Under the pieces are notes generated by a model, which saw nothing but the letters and a program-made list of their open reading frames with translations, was not told the DNA's origin and did not search any database. A DNA stretch of 25,145 nt from UBA1049 sp964525815 (GTDB lineage Bacteria > Bacillota > Clostridia > Oscillospirales > CAG-382), in the NCBI GenBank assembly GCA_964525815.1, contig CAZGJQ010000019.1:1-25145 (forward strand). The letters are read 5' to 3'. This document shows positions 7,418 to 15,143 of this stretch, one piece after another; position 1 is the first letter of the stretch; every line of letters starts with the position of its first letter. Made by a program: the position numbers and the translations under genes.

Positions 7418-8799
7418 TTTACCCCCTGCGGTGTATCCTCAAGTACTATTCCTTTTTCCTTCAGGGTGTCTCTTATCTTATCAGCGGTCACAAAATCCCT
7501 TGCTTTTTTCGCCTCGCTGCGTTTCTCTATCATTTGCTCGATATAGGAAGTATCAAGATTGTTTTCCAACTCTTTTTCAAACCCGAGCAGTGAGCACAAG
7601 CCAACGAAAATATTGTCTGCTTTTTCTAAAAAGGCTTTAGAAACCTCTTCCTCCGCAAGTCTGGTATTAATCTCTCTTGCGATTTCAAACAGATTTCCTA
7701 TGGCGTCAGCGGTGTTAAAATCATCCTCCAGAGCCTCGCAGAACTGCTCCCTCTTTTTTTCTATATATATAATACTCTCTTTTTCTGTGTCCGTAGGGCT
7801 GCTCTCTTTTGCGCTCTTAAGCCGAAAGCTTAAATTGTCCGCACAGTTGTGCAGCCGCTCCAAGGAGGTCGCCGACTGCTCGATAATATCCGCCGAGAAG
7901 TTAACGGGGCTTCTGTAATGTGAGGAGAGCAGGAAGTATCGTATGGGTAGGTATCCGTACTTATTCGCCGCATCCCTTACCATAAAGAAATTACCCAGTG
8001 ATTTTGACATTTTGCGGTTATCGATGTTTATAAAGCCAATATGCATCCAAAAGCGTGACATTTGCTTACCGGTGGCGCATTCGCTCTGCGCAATCTCGTT
8101 TTCATGGTGCGGGAAAACGAGATCAGGCCCGCCGCCGTGTATGTCAATTTCGGTGCCGAGGTACTTATTCACCATAGCCGAGCACTCGATATGCCAGCCC
8201 GGTCTGCCCTCTCCCCACGGAGACGGCCAGCTTATCTCCCCCTCCTTCTTAGCCTTCCATAAGACAAAGTCAAAGGGGTTCCGTTTACTGTCGTTTACAT
8301 CAATGCGTGCGCCCGCTTCTAAATCGTCAGGGTTGCGGTGAGAGAGCTTGCCGTATTCCGAATAGCTCTTTGTGTCGAAATACACATCTCCGTCCGAAGC
8401 ATAGGCATATCCTTTTTGAATAAGGCTCTCTATTATTCCGATAATACGCTCAATATTCTCGGTCGCTCTCGGATGAACGGTCGCTTCCTTTATTCCCAGA
8501 CCTTTTGCGTCTGCAAAGTATTCTTTTATATATTTATCCGCTACCTCGCTCACCGTTATATTCTCTTCGGCTGCTTTTCGGATAAGCTTATCATCCACAT
8601 CGGTAAAATTCTGCACATATAAAACCTTATGTCCCTTATACTCAAGATAACGCCTCAGCATATCAAAAAAAACAAAGCAGCGTGCGTTTCCCACGTGAAT
8701 ACAGTTATAAACGGTAGGTCCGCATACATACATTCGTACGGTATTGTTAGAAACGGTAAACTCCTCTTTTTTCCCGGTAAGTGTATTATACAGCTTCAT
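7402..8799 (-). CDS. cysS: cysteinyl-tRNA synthetase
   Basis: Class I synthetase that charges tRNA-Cys. It has 465 residues, as expected. Motifs: the HIGH-like CIHVGNAR with the nearby zinc-binding Cys in YVCGPTVYN, the further zinc ligands in WHIECSAM and FPHHENEIAQSE, and KMSKSLGNF for ATP binding. The C-terminal helical bundle ends in DTPQGVKWKK. The ATG has AAAGG about 12 bases upstream. It begins 17 bases after pgsA and overlaps mrnC at its end, so it sits inside a co-directional cluster. No frameshift or missing motif. Confidence 0.98.
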   Translation of the reverse strand: MKLYNTLTGKKEEFTVSNNTVRMYVCGPTVYNCIHVGNARCFVFFDMLRRYLEYKGHKVLYVQNFTDVDDKLIRKAAEENITVSEVADKYIKEYFADAKGLGIKEATVHPRATENIERIIGIIESLIQKGYAYASDGDVYFDTKSYSEYGKLSHRNPDDLEAGARIDVNDSKRNPFDFVLWKAKKEGEISWPSPWGEGRPGWHIECSAMVNKYLGTEIDIHGGGPDLVFPHHENEIAQSECATGKQMSRFWMHIGFINIDNRKMSKSLGNFFMVRDAANKYGYLPIRYFLLSSHYRSPVNFSADIIEQSATSLERLHNCADNLSFRLKSAKESSPTDTEKESIIYIEKKREQFCEALEDDFNTADAIGNLFEIAREINTRLAEEEVSKAFLEKADNIFVGLCSLLGFEKELENNLDTSYIEQMIEKRSEAKKARDFVTADKIRDTLKEKGIVLEDTPQGVKWKKA

Positions 8800-8816
8800 A
8801 AAAACCAGTTGCCTTT

Positions 8817-9431
8817 CTATTTGTTGGTATCAAGATGTCTCCAATATGTAGTTAAATAATTTGCTCCGGACCATACAGTGAACAGCAGCATTACCGCCAT
8901 GGAAAGCAAAGAAAGTATTCCCTTGGATAAAAAATAAACAATCGGCTCAAGAATTATAACACTAACACAGACAATCTGTGTCGTCGTCTTTATTTTCCCG
9001 AGCTTGCTCGCCGCTACAACCGTACCGGCGGACTTAATCACAACCAGTCGCATGGAGGTAACCGCAAGCTCCCTAAAAATTACGATAATTGCCACCCAGA
9101 AGAATAAATGCTTCATGGTAAAAGCGGTCAACAATCCGCCCCCCGCAAATATATAATCGGATACGCAAATAGAAAATAATGCACCGAATACAAGGAACTT
9201 ATCCGCAAGCGGATCCATAAACTTACCGAAATCGGTTATCTGGTTCTTTTTGCGGGCAATATGACCATCCAGCATATCGGTAAGAGCGGCTGCAATAAAC
9301 AAAAAACCCGAAATAATCCTGCTTATAAAAAGATAATCCCACCCGAAAAAGGGATATATAATAAACACCATAAAAAACGGTATCATCAGGATGCGCAGGA
9401 GGGTCAGCCTGTTGGGAATGTTTAAGCTCAT
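8817..9431 (-). CDS. pgsA: CDP-diacylglycerol-glycerol-3-phosphate 3-phosphatidyltransferase
   Basis: Integral membrane enzyme making phosphatidylglycerol phosphate, the committed step to phosphatidylglycerol and cardiolipin. The CDP-alcohol phosphotransferase signature is present from about residue 47: DMLDGHIARKKNQ followed by DFGKFMDPLADK, giving DG-x2-AR-x9-G-x3-D-x3-D. The N-terminus NIPNRLTLLRI is typical for PgsA rather than for other family members. Several membrane segments follow. The 204-residue length is slightly above average. GGGAG lies about 12 bases before the ATG. It follows rimO by 44 bases, a conserved neighbourhood in Clostridia. Confidence 0.95.
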   Translation of the reverse strand: MSLNIPNRLTLLRILMIPFFMVFIIYPFFGWDYLFISRIISGFLFIAAALTDMLDGHIARKKNQITDFGKFMDPLADKFLVFGALFSICVSDYIFAGGGLLTAFTMKHLFFWVAIIVIFRELAVTSMRLVVIKSAGTVVAASKLGKIKTTTQIVCVSVIILEPIVYFLSKGILSLLSMAVMLLFTVWSGANYLTTYWRHLDTNK

Positions 9432-9475
9432 TTTATATTTGTGCTCCCTTTCCGTTTAGATTCCGACCAAGACTT

Positions 9476-10804
9476 CTATTTTTTAACTCTGCCGTATAAA
9501 TCATAATCCAAAAGCTCTGCTATGTCAACATCAATTATTTCGCCGTCCTTTATACGCCGATGGGAGTTAAAGTAAACCTTTCCGTCAATATCCGGTGCAT
9601 CCGCATAGGAACGTCCGAAATAGCATTCCGAAACGGTATCGTATCCCTCGCTGATAACTTTCAAGGTCTTTCCGACAAAGCTTTCGTTAAATCGGTTATG
9701 AATCCTTTGCTGCTCGCTCATAATAATGTCATAACGCTTTTTCTTTATCTTTTCACTGAGCTGACCGGGCATATCAAAGGCGGGTGTGTCCTCCTCCCGG
9801 GAATAAACAAAAACACCCAGCCGCTCGAATGCGCTCTCTTTTATAAACCTATGCAGCTGCTTAAATTGCTCCTCAGTCTCCCCCGGGAAGCCTACTATAA
9901 CGGTGGAGCGCAGAACTATCCCCGGAATACGCTCTCTCAGCTTCTTAACGGTGGCTCTTATGCTCTCCTCGGTATCCCTGCGGTTCATCGCCTTTAAAAT
10001 GCCGTCATTTATGTGCTGTATCGGCATATCGATATACTTTATAACCTTTTTATTGCTGGCTATAACATCAATAAGACCGTCGGTGATTCTGTCCGGATAG
10101 CAGTACAGAAGACGTATCCACTCAATACCCTTTACTTCCGAAAGCTCTGTTATAAGGCTGTCAAGCGTATAGGTTCCGTATATATCCTCTCCGTAACGGG
10201 TGGTGTCCTGTGCGACAAGGCACAGCTCCTTAACTCCGAGGGAGGCAAGCTCCTTTGCCTCCACAATAATATCAGACATCTGTCTGCTCCTGAAGGAGCC
10301 TCTTATTTGCGGTATTACGCAATAGGTGCAGCAATTATCACACCCCTCTGCTATTTGTAGATATGCAAAATACTCGGGAGTTGTTACAACCCGCTCCCCG
10401 CCCAAAGCAAGCCTGTTCACATCCTTAAAGCTCTCGAACCGCTTGCGGTTGTATGCGCTCTCCACCGCCTCGCATATATCATCCAGACTGCCGGTGCCTA
10501 TTACACAATCCACCTCGGGCAGCTCCTTGAATAATTCATCCTTATACCGCTGAGATAGACAACCCGCAACCACAATACCCTTTAAGTTGTGATTATCCTT
10601 AAGCCATGCAACATCTAAGATATTATCGATAGCTTCCTGCTTTGCGCTCTCAATGAAGGCGCAGGTGTTTATTACTATAACATCGGCATCTACATCCTCC
10701 GCCACAAGCTCAAATCCGCCTGTGGCTAGCTTTGACAGCATAACCTCTGTATTTAAAAGATTTTTTGGGCAGCCCAATGATACAAAGCCAACCTTTATCG
10801 CCAA
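9476..10804 (-). CDS. rimO: ribosomal protein S12 methylthiotransferase RimO
   Basis: Radical SAM enzyme that adds a methylthio group to an aspartate of ribosomal protein S12. Domain order: N-terminal UPF0004 domain with cluster cysteines (GCPKN near the start, NTCAF, GCLSQRY), radical SAM core with CxxxCxxC in EGCDNCCTYCVIP, and a C-terminal TRAM domain. The frame extends to a GTG at 10813, only 2 bases from AGGAG. The TTG at 10804 has AGGAG at 11 bases and gives MAIKVGFVSLGCPKN, which matches the family start, so I chose it. RimO is favoured over MiaB by this N-terminus and by the pgsA/recA neighbours. Confidence 0.94.
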   Translation of the reverse strand: MAIKVGFVSLGCPKNLLNTEVMLSKLATGGFELVAEDVDADVIVINTCAFIESAKQEAIDNILDVAWLKDNHNLKGIVVAGCLSQRYKDELFKELPEVDCVIGTGSLDDICEAVESAYNRKRFESFKDVNRLALGGERVVTTPEYFAYLQIAEGCDNCCTYCVIPQIRGSFRSRQMSDIIVEAKELASLGVKELCLVAQDTTRYGEDIYGTYTLDSLITELSEVKGIEWIRLLYCYPDRITDGLIDVIASNKKVIKYIDMPIQHINDGILKAMNRRDTEESIRATVKKLRERIPGIVLRSTVIVGFPGETEEQFKQLHRFIKESAFERLGVFVYSREEDTPAFDMPGQLSEKIKKKRYDIIMSEQQRIHNRFNESFVGKTLKVISEGYDTVSECYFGRSYADAPDIDGKVYFNSHRRIKDGEIIDVDIAELLDYDLYGRVKK

Positions 10805-10824
10805 AAAAATCACTTCTCCTTTTT

Positions 10825-11436
10825 TTATAAATCAAATGAATCAATCACATCGGTGATATCTCCGTACGCATAGCCCATCCTGTAGAGATAAGCACAGACC
10901 TTTTGCTTCTGTGAGATTATCTCCCCTGGCTCTTCGCCGTATTTTGCCGTTATAATCCGTTTTATGTTGTCCCTGTGGTCGGCTCCCTCCAGGAATTCAC
11001 ATGCCAAGCCAATATCCTCCTTAGAGAATCCCCGCTTATATAAATCGCTCTTAATCCTTATCGGACCCCAGAGCTTAGCCTCATGAAAGCTCTCCGCATA
11101 TTTTGCCGCCAGCAGCGTATCGTTCAAATAATTACGCTCTCTGAGCAGCTCCACCACATCGGTTATGGTCTCATCGTCAAACCTTTTCTTTAGCTTCTCG
11201 GAAAGCTTTTTTGCAGACATATCACCGTAGGAAAGATGAACAAATGCTTTTTTTATACAGGCAAGTCTGTTCTCCGCTTCGCAGAGCTGCGAATACCCAT
11301 CCTCGTCAAGACAATCTCCCTCGTTTATGCCGAGCTGCTCAAAATCCGCCTGTGTTATTATAAAAACGCTTCCCGCACAGGTTATTTGCGCCTCATGACT
11401 GCCGTAGTCCACAAGAATTCCTTCAACTCGATACAT
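10825..11436 (-). CDS. recX: RecX, regulatory protein of RecA
   Basis: Modulates RecA filaments. The protein is 203 residues when begun at ATG 11436, which is one base after the recA stop codon and has GAGG 6 bases upstream in the recA end. The frame is open further into recA, but that part is an out-of-frame reading of recA codons. Family features include the helical three-repeat region with LSYGDMSAKKLSEKLKKR, LRERNYLNDTLLAAKYAES, KLWGPIRIKSDLYKRGFS and YRMGYAYGDITDVID. Its position directly after recA supports the call. Confidence 0.92.
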   Translation of the reverse strand: MYRVEGILVDYGSHEAQITCAGSVFIITQADFEQLGINEGDCLDEDGYSQLCEAENRLACIKKAFVHLSYGDMSAKKLSEKLKKRFDDETITDVVELLRERNYLNDTLLAAKYAESFHEAKLWGPIRIKSDLYKRGFSKEDIGLACEFLEGADHRDNIKRIITAKYGEEPGEIISQKQKVCAYLYRMGYAYGDITDVIDSFDL

Positions 11437-11437
11437 T

Positions 11438-12529
11438 TTATTCCTCGGACTCCGCAGATTCAAAATTGTCCTCATCCGATTGATTATCGAACTTGATATC
11501 CTTATGCTTTGCACGGATTTTGTCCTCAATTTCCTTAGCGAGCTCCTTGTTGTCCTGCAACACCAGGCGAACATTATCCTTGCCCTGACCGAGCTTGTCT
11601 CCATTATAGGAAAACCAGGAGCCGCTCTTCTCGATTATTCCGAGCTTGCTGCCCAGGTCCACAATCTCGCTTTCCTTAGAAATGCCCTTGCCATATAAAA
11701 TATCAAACTCCGCCTTCTTGAAGGGAGGTGCTATTTTGTTCTTTACTACCTTACATTTAACATGGTTGCCGAGAATATCGCTCCCCGACTTTATCTGCTC
11801 GCTTCTTCTCACATCGATACGAACCGACGCATAAAACTTAAGCGCACGACCGCCGGTTGTGGTCTCCGGACTGCCGTAAATAACCCCGATTTTATCACGC
11901 AGCTGATTGATAAACAGCACGATACAGTTTGATTTTGATATTGCGCCGGAAAGCTTACGCAATGCCTGCGACATAAGCCTTGCCTGTAGTCCTACATGAG
12001 CAGCTCCCATATCACCGTCAATCTCGCTCTTTGGAACAAGAGCGGCTACCGAGTCAACCACGACTATCTCAACCGCACCCGAACGCACCAGTGCTTCGGT
12101 TATCTCCAGAGCCTGCTCGCCGTCGTCCGGCTGAGATACCAGCAAAGAATCTATATCCACTCCGAGTGCACCCGCATAAACAGGATCCAGCGCATGCTCG
12201 GCATCAATAAAGGCTGCCTCTCCTCCGGCCTTTTGCACCTCCGCAACAATATGAAGGGCAAGAGTGGTCTTACCCGACGATTCCGGTCCGTAGACCTCAA
12301 TAATTCTGCCTCTCGGAACACCGCCTATACCCAGAGCGATGTCCAGGGACAAGGAGCCGGTTGAAACTCCGGTAACCCCCATCCTTACATTTTGCCCAAG
12401 GCGCATTATCGCTCCCTTACCGCATTGCTTCTCAATATGAGCAAGCGCAGTCTCGAGAGCTACCTTTTTATCGTCCGATTTATTTGGCTTCTGACCGCTG
12501 TTTTTTGAATTGTTTGTCGCCATTACCAT
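11438..12529 (-). CDS. recA: RecA recombinase
   Basis: ATP-dependent DNA strand-exchange protein that also triggers LexA self-cleavage. It shows Walker A GPESSGKTTLAL, the Walker B region with VVDSVAALVP, the L2 loop region with INQLRDKIGVIYGSPETTTGG, and an acidic C-terminal tail. Length is 363 residues from ATG 12529 or 361 from ATG 12523. The AAAGGAAGG upstream serves either one (6 or 8 bases away), so the start is not settled. A further in-frame TTG at 12547 lies upstream of the Shine-Dalgarno and is unlikely. Transcription starts from a LexA-boxed promoter (12571-12619). Confidence 0.98.
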   Translation of the reverse strand: MVMATNNSKNSGQKPNKSDDKKVALETALAHIEKQCGKGAIMRLGQNVRMGVTGVSTGSLSLDIALGIGGVPRGRIIEVYGPESSGKTTLALHIVAEVQKAGGEAAFIDAEHALDPVYAGALGVDIDSLLVSQPDDGEQALEITEALVRSGAVEIVVVDSVAALVPKSEIDGDMGAAHVGLQARLMSQALRKLSGAISKSNCIVLFINQLRDKIGVIYGSPETTTGGRALKFYASVRIDVRRSEQIKSGSDILGNHVKCKVVKNKIAPPFKKAEFDILYGKGISKESEIVDLGSKLGIIEKSGSWFSYNGDKLGQGKDNVRLVLQDNKELAKEIEDKIRAKHKDIKFDNQSDEDNFESAESEE

Positions 12530-12570
12530 AACCCTTCCTTTCAACAAATAAGATACAAAAGGAGCTTTTT

Positions 12571-12584
12571 CGAACTTTTGTTCT
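12571..12584 (-). promoter_or_regulatory. LexA (SOS) box at the recA transcription start
   Basis: The plus-strand reading is CGAACTTTTGTTCT, containing the exact inverted repeat GAAC-N4-GTTC, the core of the Gram-positive LexA box (consensus CGAACRNRYGTTYC). It begins 7 bases downstream of the recA -10 hexamer, covering the predicted start point, where bound LexA would block initiation. Confidence 0.85.
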
Positions 12585-12590
12585 CTAAGA

Positions 12591-12619
12591 ATAATATCAT
12601 ATTATCCTTCCTTTGTCAA
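12591..12619 (-). promoter_or_regulatory. recA promoter
   Basis: On the minus strand TTGACA (12619-12614), a 17-base spacer, then TATTAT (12596-12591). Initiation is expected near 12584, inside the LexA box. Both hexamers are at or near consensus, as expected for a gene held down by a repressor. Confidence 0.85.
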
Positions 12620-12787
12620 CAAACAAAACCTGCTTTTTACATTTTTTCTACATTTTGATGTTTTTCGTCATTATTATAAAATTCGTGACTATATTTTGTG
12701 TAATAATACTATATACAATGAATCAAAAATAGGCTAAAATACATATGAGGATGATTAATAATTGTATATCAACGAAAGGATGTATTA

Positions 12788-13921
12788 TTGTATATGGTGG
12801 GAGTAACCAATCACGGTAAGCTTGGTCTGATTGTAATGAAGAGCTGCACGGAATTAGGGGAGAAGGTCGAGAAAAGAATCAAGCAGCTCAGAGGCGAGGA
12901 AAAAAGCGATATAAAATACATCGTTCCTATTGAGGAGGTACGCTTTTCCAACGGAGAAGGAAAGGTTAAGATTCTTGACAGTGTCAGAGGAAAGGACATT
13001 TTTATTCTCGTAGATGTGGGGAATTACAGCTGCTCCTATAAGATGTTCGGATATGAGAACAAAATGGGACCGGACGAGCATTTTCAGGATATAAAACGGG
13101 TGCTGTCCGCTATAGGCGGTAAGGCAAACAGGATTACGCTGTTAATGCCGCTTCTATATGCTTCAAGACAGCACAAACGCAAGGGCAGAGAATCACTTGA
13201 TTGTGCGGTAGCGTTGGAGGAGCTTGAGAATCTCGGTGTTAATGCCATTATATCCTTTGATGTGCATGACCCCACGATACACAACGCTATACCAAACACC
13301 TCCTTTGAAAACATATTCCCTACCTATTCGGTGTTAAAGAACTTTATCAACAACGAGGGGGACAACATTTTCAAGGAGAATATGACGGTCATAAGTCCGG
13401 ACACCGGAGCAATGGACAGAGCGATATATTATGCAAATGTGCTCGGTTTGGATGTCGGAATGTTCTATAAGAGAAGAGACCATTCAAGAATTGTAAACGG
13501 TAAGAACCCGATTGTACAGCACGAATACATCGGAAGCTCCCTTGAGGGAAAGAGAGTACTCATTGTGGATGATATGATTGCCTCCGGTGAGTCGGTAATA
13601 GATATTATAAACGAAATAGCCAGCAAAAAGGTTACCGATATTTATGTTGCGACCACCTTTGCCTTTTTTACGGAGGGAGTTGAGATGTTCGACCGCCTTT
13701 ATGAGCAAGGAAAGCTAACCAAGCTCTATTCCACCAACCTTTCATATATACCCGAAGAGATTAAGCGTCGTCCGTGGTTTGCCGAAACGGATCTATCCAA
13801 GTTTATGGCAAAAATAGTGAATACACTCGGACGGGACGAATCCATCTCTCCCCTGCTTGATTGCACTTCCAGAATACGAAAGCTGCTCAAACAGACAAAT
13901 AAAGACACAACAGGGTGTTGA
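12788..13921 (+). CDS. prs: ribose-phosphate pyrophosphokinase (PRPP synthetase), divergent long form
   Basis: Makes PRPP from ribose 5-phosphate and ATP, feeding histidine, nucleotide and NAD synthesis. The 377 residues exceed the usual 310-320. Recognisable segments: FSNGE (53-57, usually FSDGE), SVRGKDIF (65-72), the catalytic loop RQHKRKGRES (127-136, usually RQDRK), DVHDP (158-162), and the PRPP-binding VDDMIASGES (260-269). There is an insertion of about 15 residues after position 80 and a C-terminal extension. The start is taken as TTG 12788, with GAAAGGA 7 bases upstream. ATG 12794 is the alternative. It is transcribed divergently from recA. No convincing promoter was found in the AT-rich upstream region. 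Confidence 0.9.
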   Translation: MYMVGVTNHGKLGLIVMKSCTELGEKVEKRIKQLRGEEKSDIKYIVPIEEVRFSNGEGKVKILDSVRGKDIFILVDVGNYSCSYKMFGYENKMGPDEHFQDIKRVLSAIGGKANRITLLMPLLYASRQHKRKGRESLDCAVALEELENLGVNAIISFDVHDPTIHNAIPNTSFENIFPTYSVLKNFINNEGDNIFKENMTVISPDTGAMDRAIYYANVLGLDVGMFYKRRDHSRIVNGKNPIVQHEYIGSSLEGKRVLIVDDMIASGESVIDIINEIASKKVTDIYVATTFAFFTEGVEMFDRLYEQGKLTKLYSTNLSYIPEEIKRRPWFAETDLSKFMAKIVNTLGRDESISPLLDCTSRIRKLLKQTNKDTTGC

Positions 13922-13946
13922 CATAAAACACTTTTTGTGATAGAAT
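13918..13946 (+). promoter_or_regulatory. promoter of rpsF-ssb-rpsR
   Basis: TTGACA (13918-13923), a 17-base spacer, TAGAAT (13941-13946). The -35 overlaps the prs stop codon (TGA 13919-13921). Initiation near 13953 gives a leader of about 100 bases. Confidence 0.85.
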
Positions 13947-13958
13947 ATCCTGTAATTT

Positions 13959-14030
13959 GAAAACTTTTTAGTTTTCTCCTTATCTGCTCAAATCAGAGCA
14001 GGTCACAATCTGTCCTTTGCCGGTCAGATT
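13959..14030 (+). promoter_or_regulatory. structured 5' leader of rpsF, candidate S6:S18 autoregulatory element
   Basis: Three hairpins precede the rpsF ribosome site: GAAAAC/GTTTTC (13959-13976), CTGCTC/GAGCAG (13984-14001) and AATCTG/CAGATT (14007-14030, sharing one base with the previous stem). The last has a 12-base loop containing CCG at 14020-14022. Leaders bound by the S6:S18 complex are known before rpsF in many bacteria and have a conserved CCG. The position and CCG fit, but I could not compare with the family model. Confidence 0.5.
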
Positions 14031-14054
14031 TAGAAGTCCAGAAGGAGGTGCGAC

Positions 14055-14348
14055 ATGGAACAGAAGCAACTGTACGAGACAATCTTCATTGTTAACAATT
14101 CCCTCGGCGAGGAGAGCGTAAAGGCTCTCGTTGAGAAGTTTACCGCTCTTATCTCGGAAAACGGCGAGATAGATACGGTCAACGAGTGGGGAGCAAGGAG
14201 ACTTGCATATCCGATTGAAGATTTTTCCGAGGGTTATTATGTTCTGGTCAAGTTTACATCGGGTAAGTCTTTCCCCGCGGAGCTTGACAGAATATATAAC
14301 ATCACAGACGGTATTCTGCGTTCGATTACAATCAAATGCGAGCAGTAA
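14055..14348 (+). CDS. rpsF: 30S ribosomal protein S6
   Basis: Component of the central domain (platform) of the 30S subunit, where it binds as a heterodimer with S18. Its 97 residues include the typical opening YETIFIVNNSLGEE, the central WGARRLAYPIEDFSEGYYVL and a C-terminal ILRSITIK. The ATG has GGAGG 6 bases upstream. It is first in the classic rpsF-ssb-rpsR operon. Expression is probably set by the promoter at 13918-13946 and perhaps by feedback through the leader. Confidence 0.97.
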   Translation: MEQKQLYETIFIVNNSLGEESVKALVEKFTALISENGEIDTVNEWGARRLAYPIEDFSEGYYVLVKFTSGKSFPAELDRIYNITDGILRSITIKCEQ

Positions 14349-14365
14349 CGGATTAGGAGGTTCTT

Positions 14366-14800
14366 ATGGCAAGCTTTAATAAAGTAATACTGGTAGGCAA
14401 TATGGTCGCCGATCCCGAACTGAAGCAAACCGCTAACGGAATACCGGTCACATCCTTCCGCATTGCCGTAAGCAGACGGTTTTCCAAGCAGGGCGAACCT
14501 GCTCAGGCAGACTTTATAGACATAGTTTGCTGGAGACAAAATGCCGAGTTCGTTACCCGTTATTTTACAAAGGGAAAGGGCATTTTGGTGTGCGGCTCGC
14601 TTCAGACCCGTTCTTGGGTTGACAGTAACAATCAGAAGAGGTTTACAACAGAGGTGGTTGCCGACGAGGTTACCTTTGTGGAAAAAAAGTCCGGTAACGA
14701 CTCCCCTCCCAAGAACACCCCGACCGAACTGCCTAATTACAGCTCCTCCGGCGAGTCTTCCTTTGAGGATTTGTCCGCAGATGACGAGCTGCCGTTCTAA
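14366..14800 (+). CDS. ssb: single-stranded DNA-binding protein
   Basis: Binds single-stranded DNA during replication and repair. Residues 1-105 form the OB fold, with FNKVILVGNMVADPEL, FRIAVSRRF and FIDIVCWRQNAEFV. A Ser/Pro-rich flexible linker leads to the acidic tip DDELPF, which docks partner proteins. The 144-residue length is normal. AGGAGG lies 5 bases before the ATG and the gene is 17 bases after rpsF. Its link with S6 and S18 is widely conserved. Confidence 0.97.
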   Translation: MASFNKVILVGNMVADPELKQTANGIPVTSFRIAVSRRFSKQGEPAQADFIDIVCWRQNAEFVTRYFTKGKGILVCGSLQTRSWVDSNNQKRFTTEVVADEVTFVEKKSGNDSPPKNTPTELPNYSSSGESSFEDLSADDELPF

Positions 14801-14850
14801 AAAACCGATTATCAGTAAATGTCACTTTAACTAAAAAGGAGGTCAATACT

Positions 14851-15090
14851 TTGGATAGAGATCAAAAGCCTTTTCGTCCCAGAAAGAAGAAAAAGGTTTG
14901 TGCTTTTTGTGCCGAGAAGGTAACCAGCATAGATTATAAGGATGTTCCCCGCTTGAGAAAGAGCCTTTCCGAACGGGCAAAAATACTTCCCAGAAGAGTA
15001 ACCGGCACCTGCGCAAAGCACCAGAGACAGCTTACGGAAGCCATTAAGCGTGCAAGACACATTGCGCTTATACCATATGTTTCCGACTAA
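14851..15090 (+). CDS. rpsR: 30S ribosomal protein S18, zinc-binding (C+) form
   Basis: Partner of S6 on the 30S platform. It has 79 residues. The start is TTG 14851, preceded by a strong GGAGG 7 bases upstream. Core motifs IDYKDVPRLRKSLSERAKI, PRRVTGTCAKHQR and IKRARHIALIPYV are present. Unlike B. subtilis S18, it has CAFC near residue 17 and CAKH near residue 54. Together these four ligands look like the zinc ribbon of the C+ paralogue type. It is the last gene of the operon and is followed by a strong terminator. Confidence 0.96.
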   Translation: MDRDQKPFRPRKKKKVCAFCAEKVTSIDYKDVPRLRKSLSERAKILPRRVTGTCAKHQRQLTEAIKRARHIALIPYVSD

Positions 15091-15100
15091 ATAAAGAGTT

Positions 15101-15135
15101 AACGCCGCAAAGCAGTAGTTTTGCGGCGTTTTTTT
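15101..15135 (+). terminator. intrinsic terminator of rpsF-ssb-rpsR
   Basis: Stem AACGCCGCAAA with TTTGCGGCGTT (11 pairs), a 9-base loop, then a run of seven or more T. The downstream gene starts only 8 bases after the T run. Confidence 0.93.
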
Positions 15136-15143
15136 GGTTTTCT

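Noticed and set aside
11437..11604. Longer RecX beginning inside recA
   Set aside because: The added residues are an out-of-frame reading of the recA end. ATG 11436 has a ribosome site and gives the normal RecX N-terminus.
12620..12787. Promoter of prs such as TTCGTG-16-TAATAC (12682-12709)
   Set aside because: The -35 matches consensus at only two positions. The region is AT-rich, so chance matches are expected.
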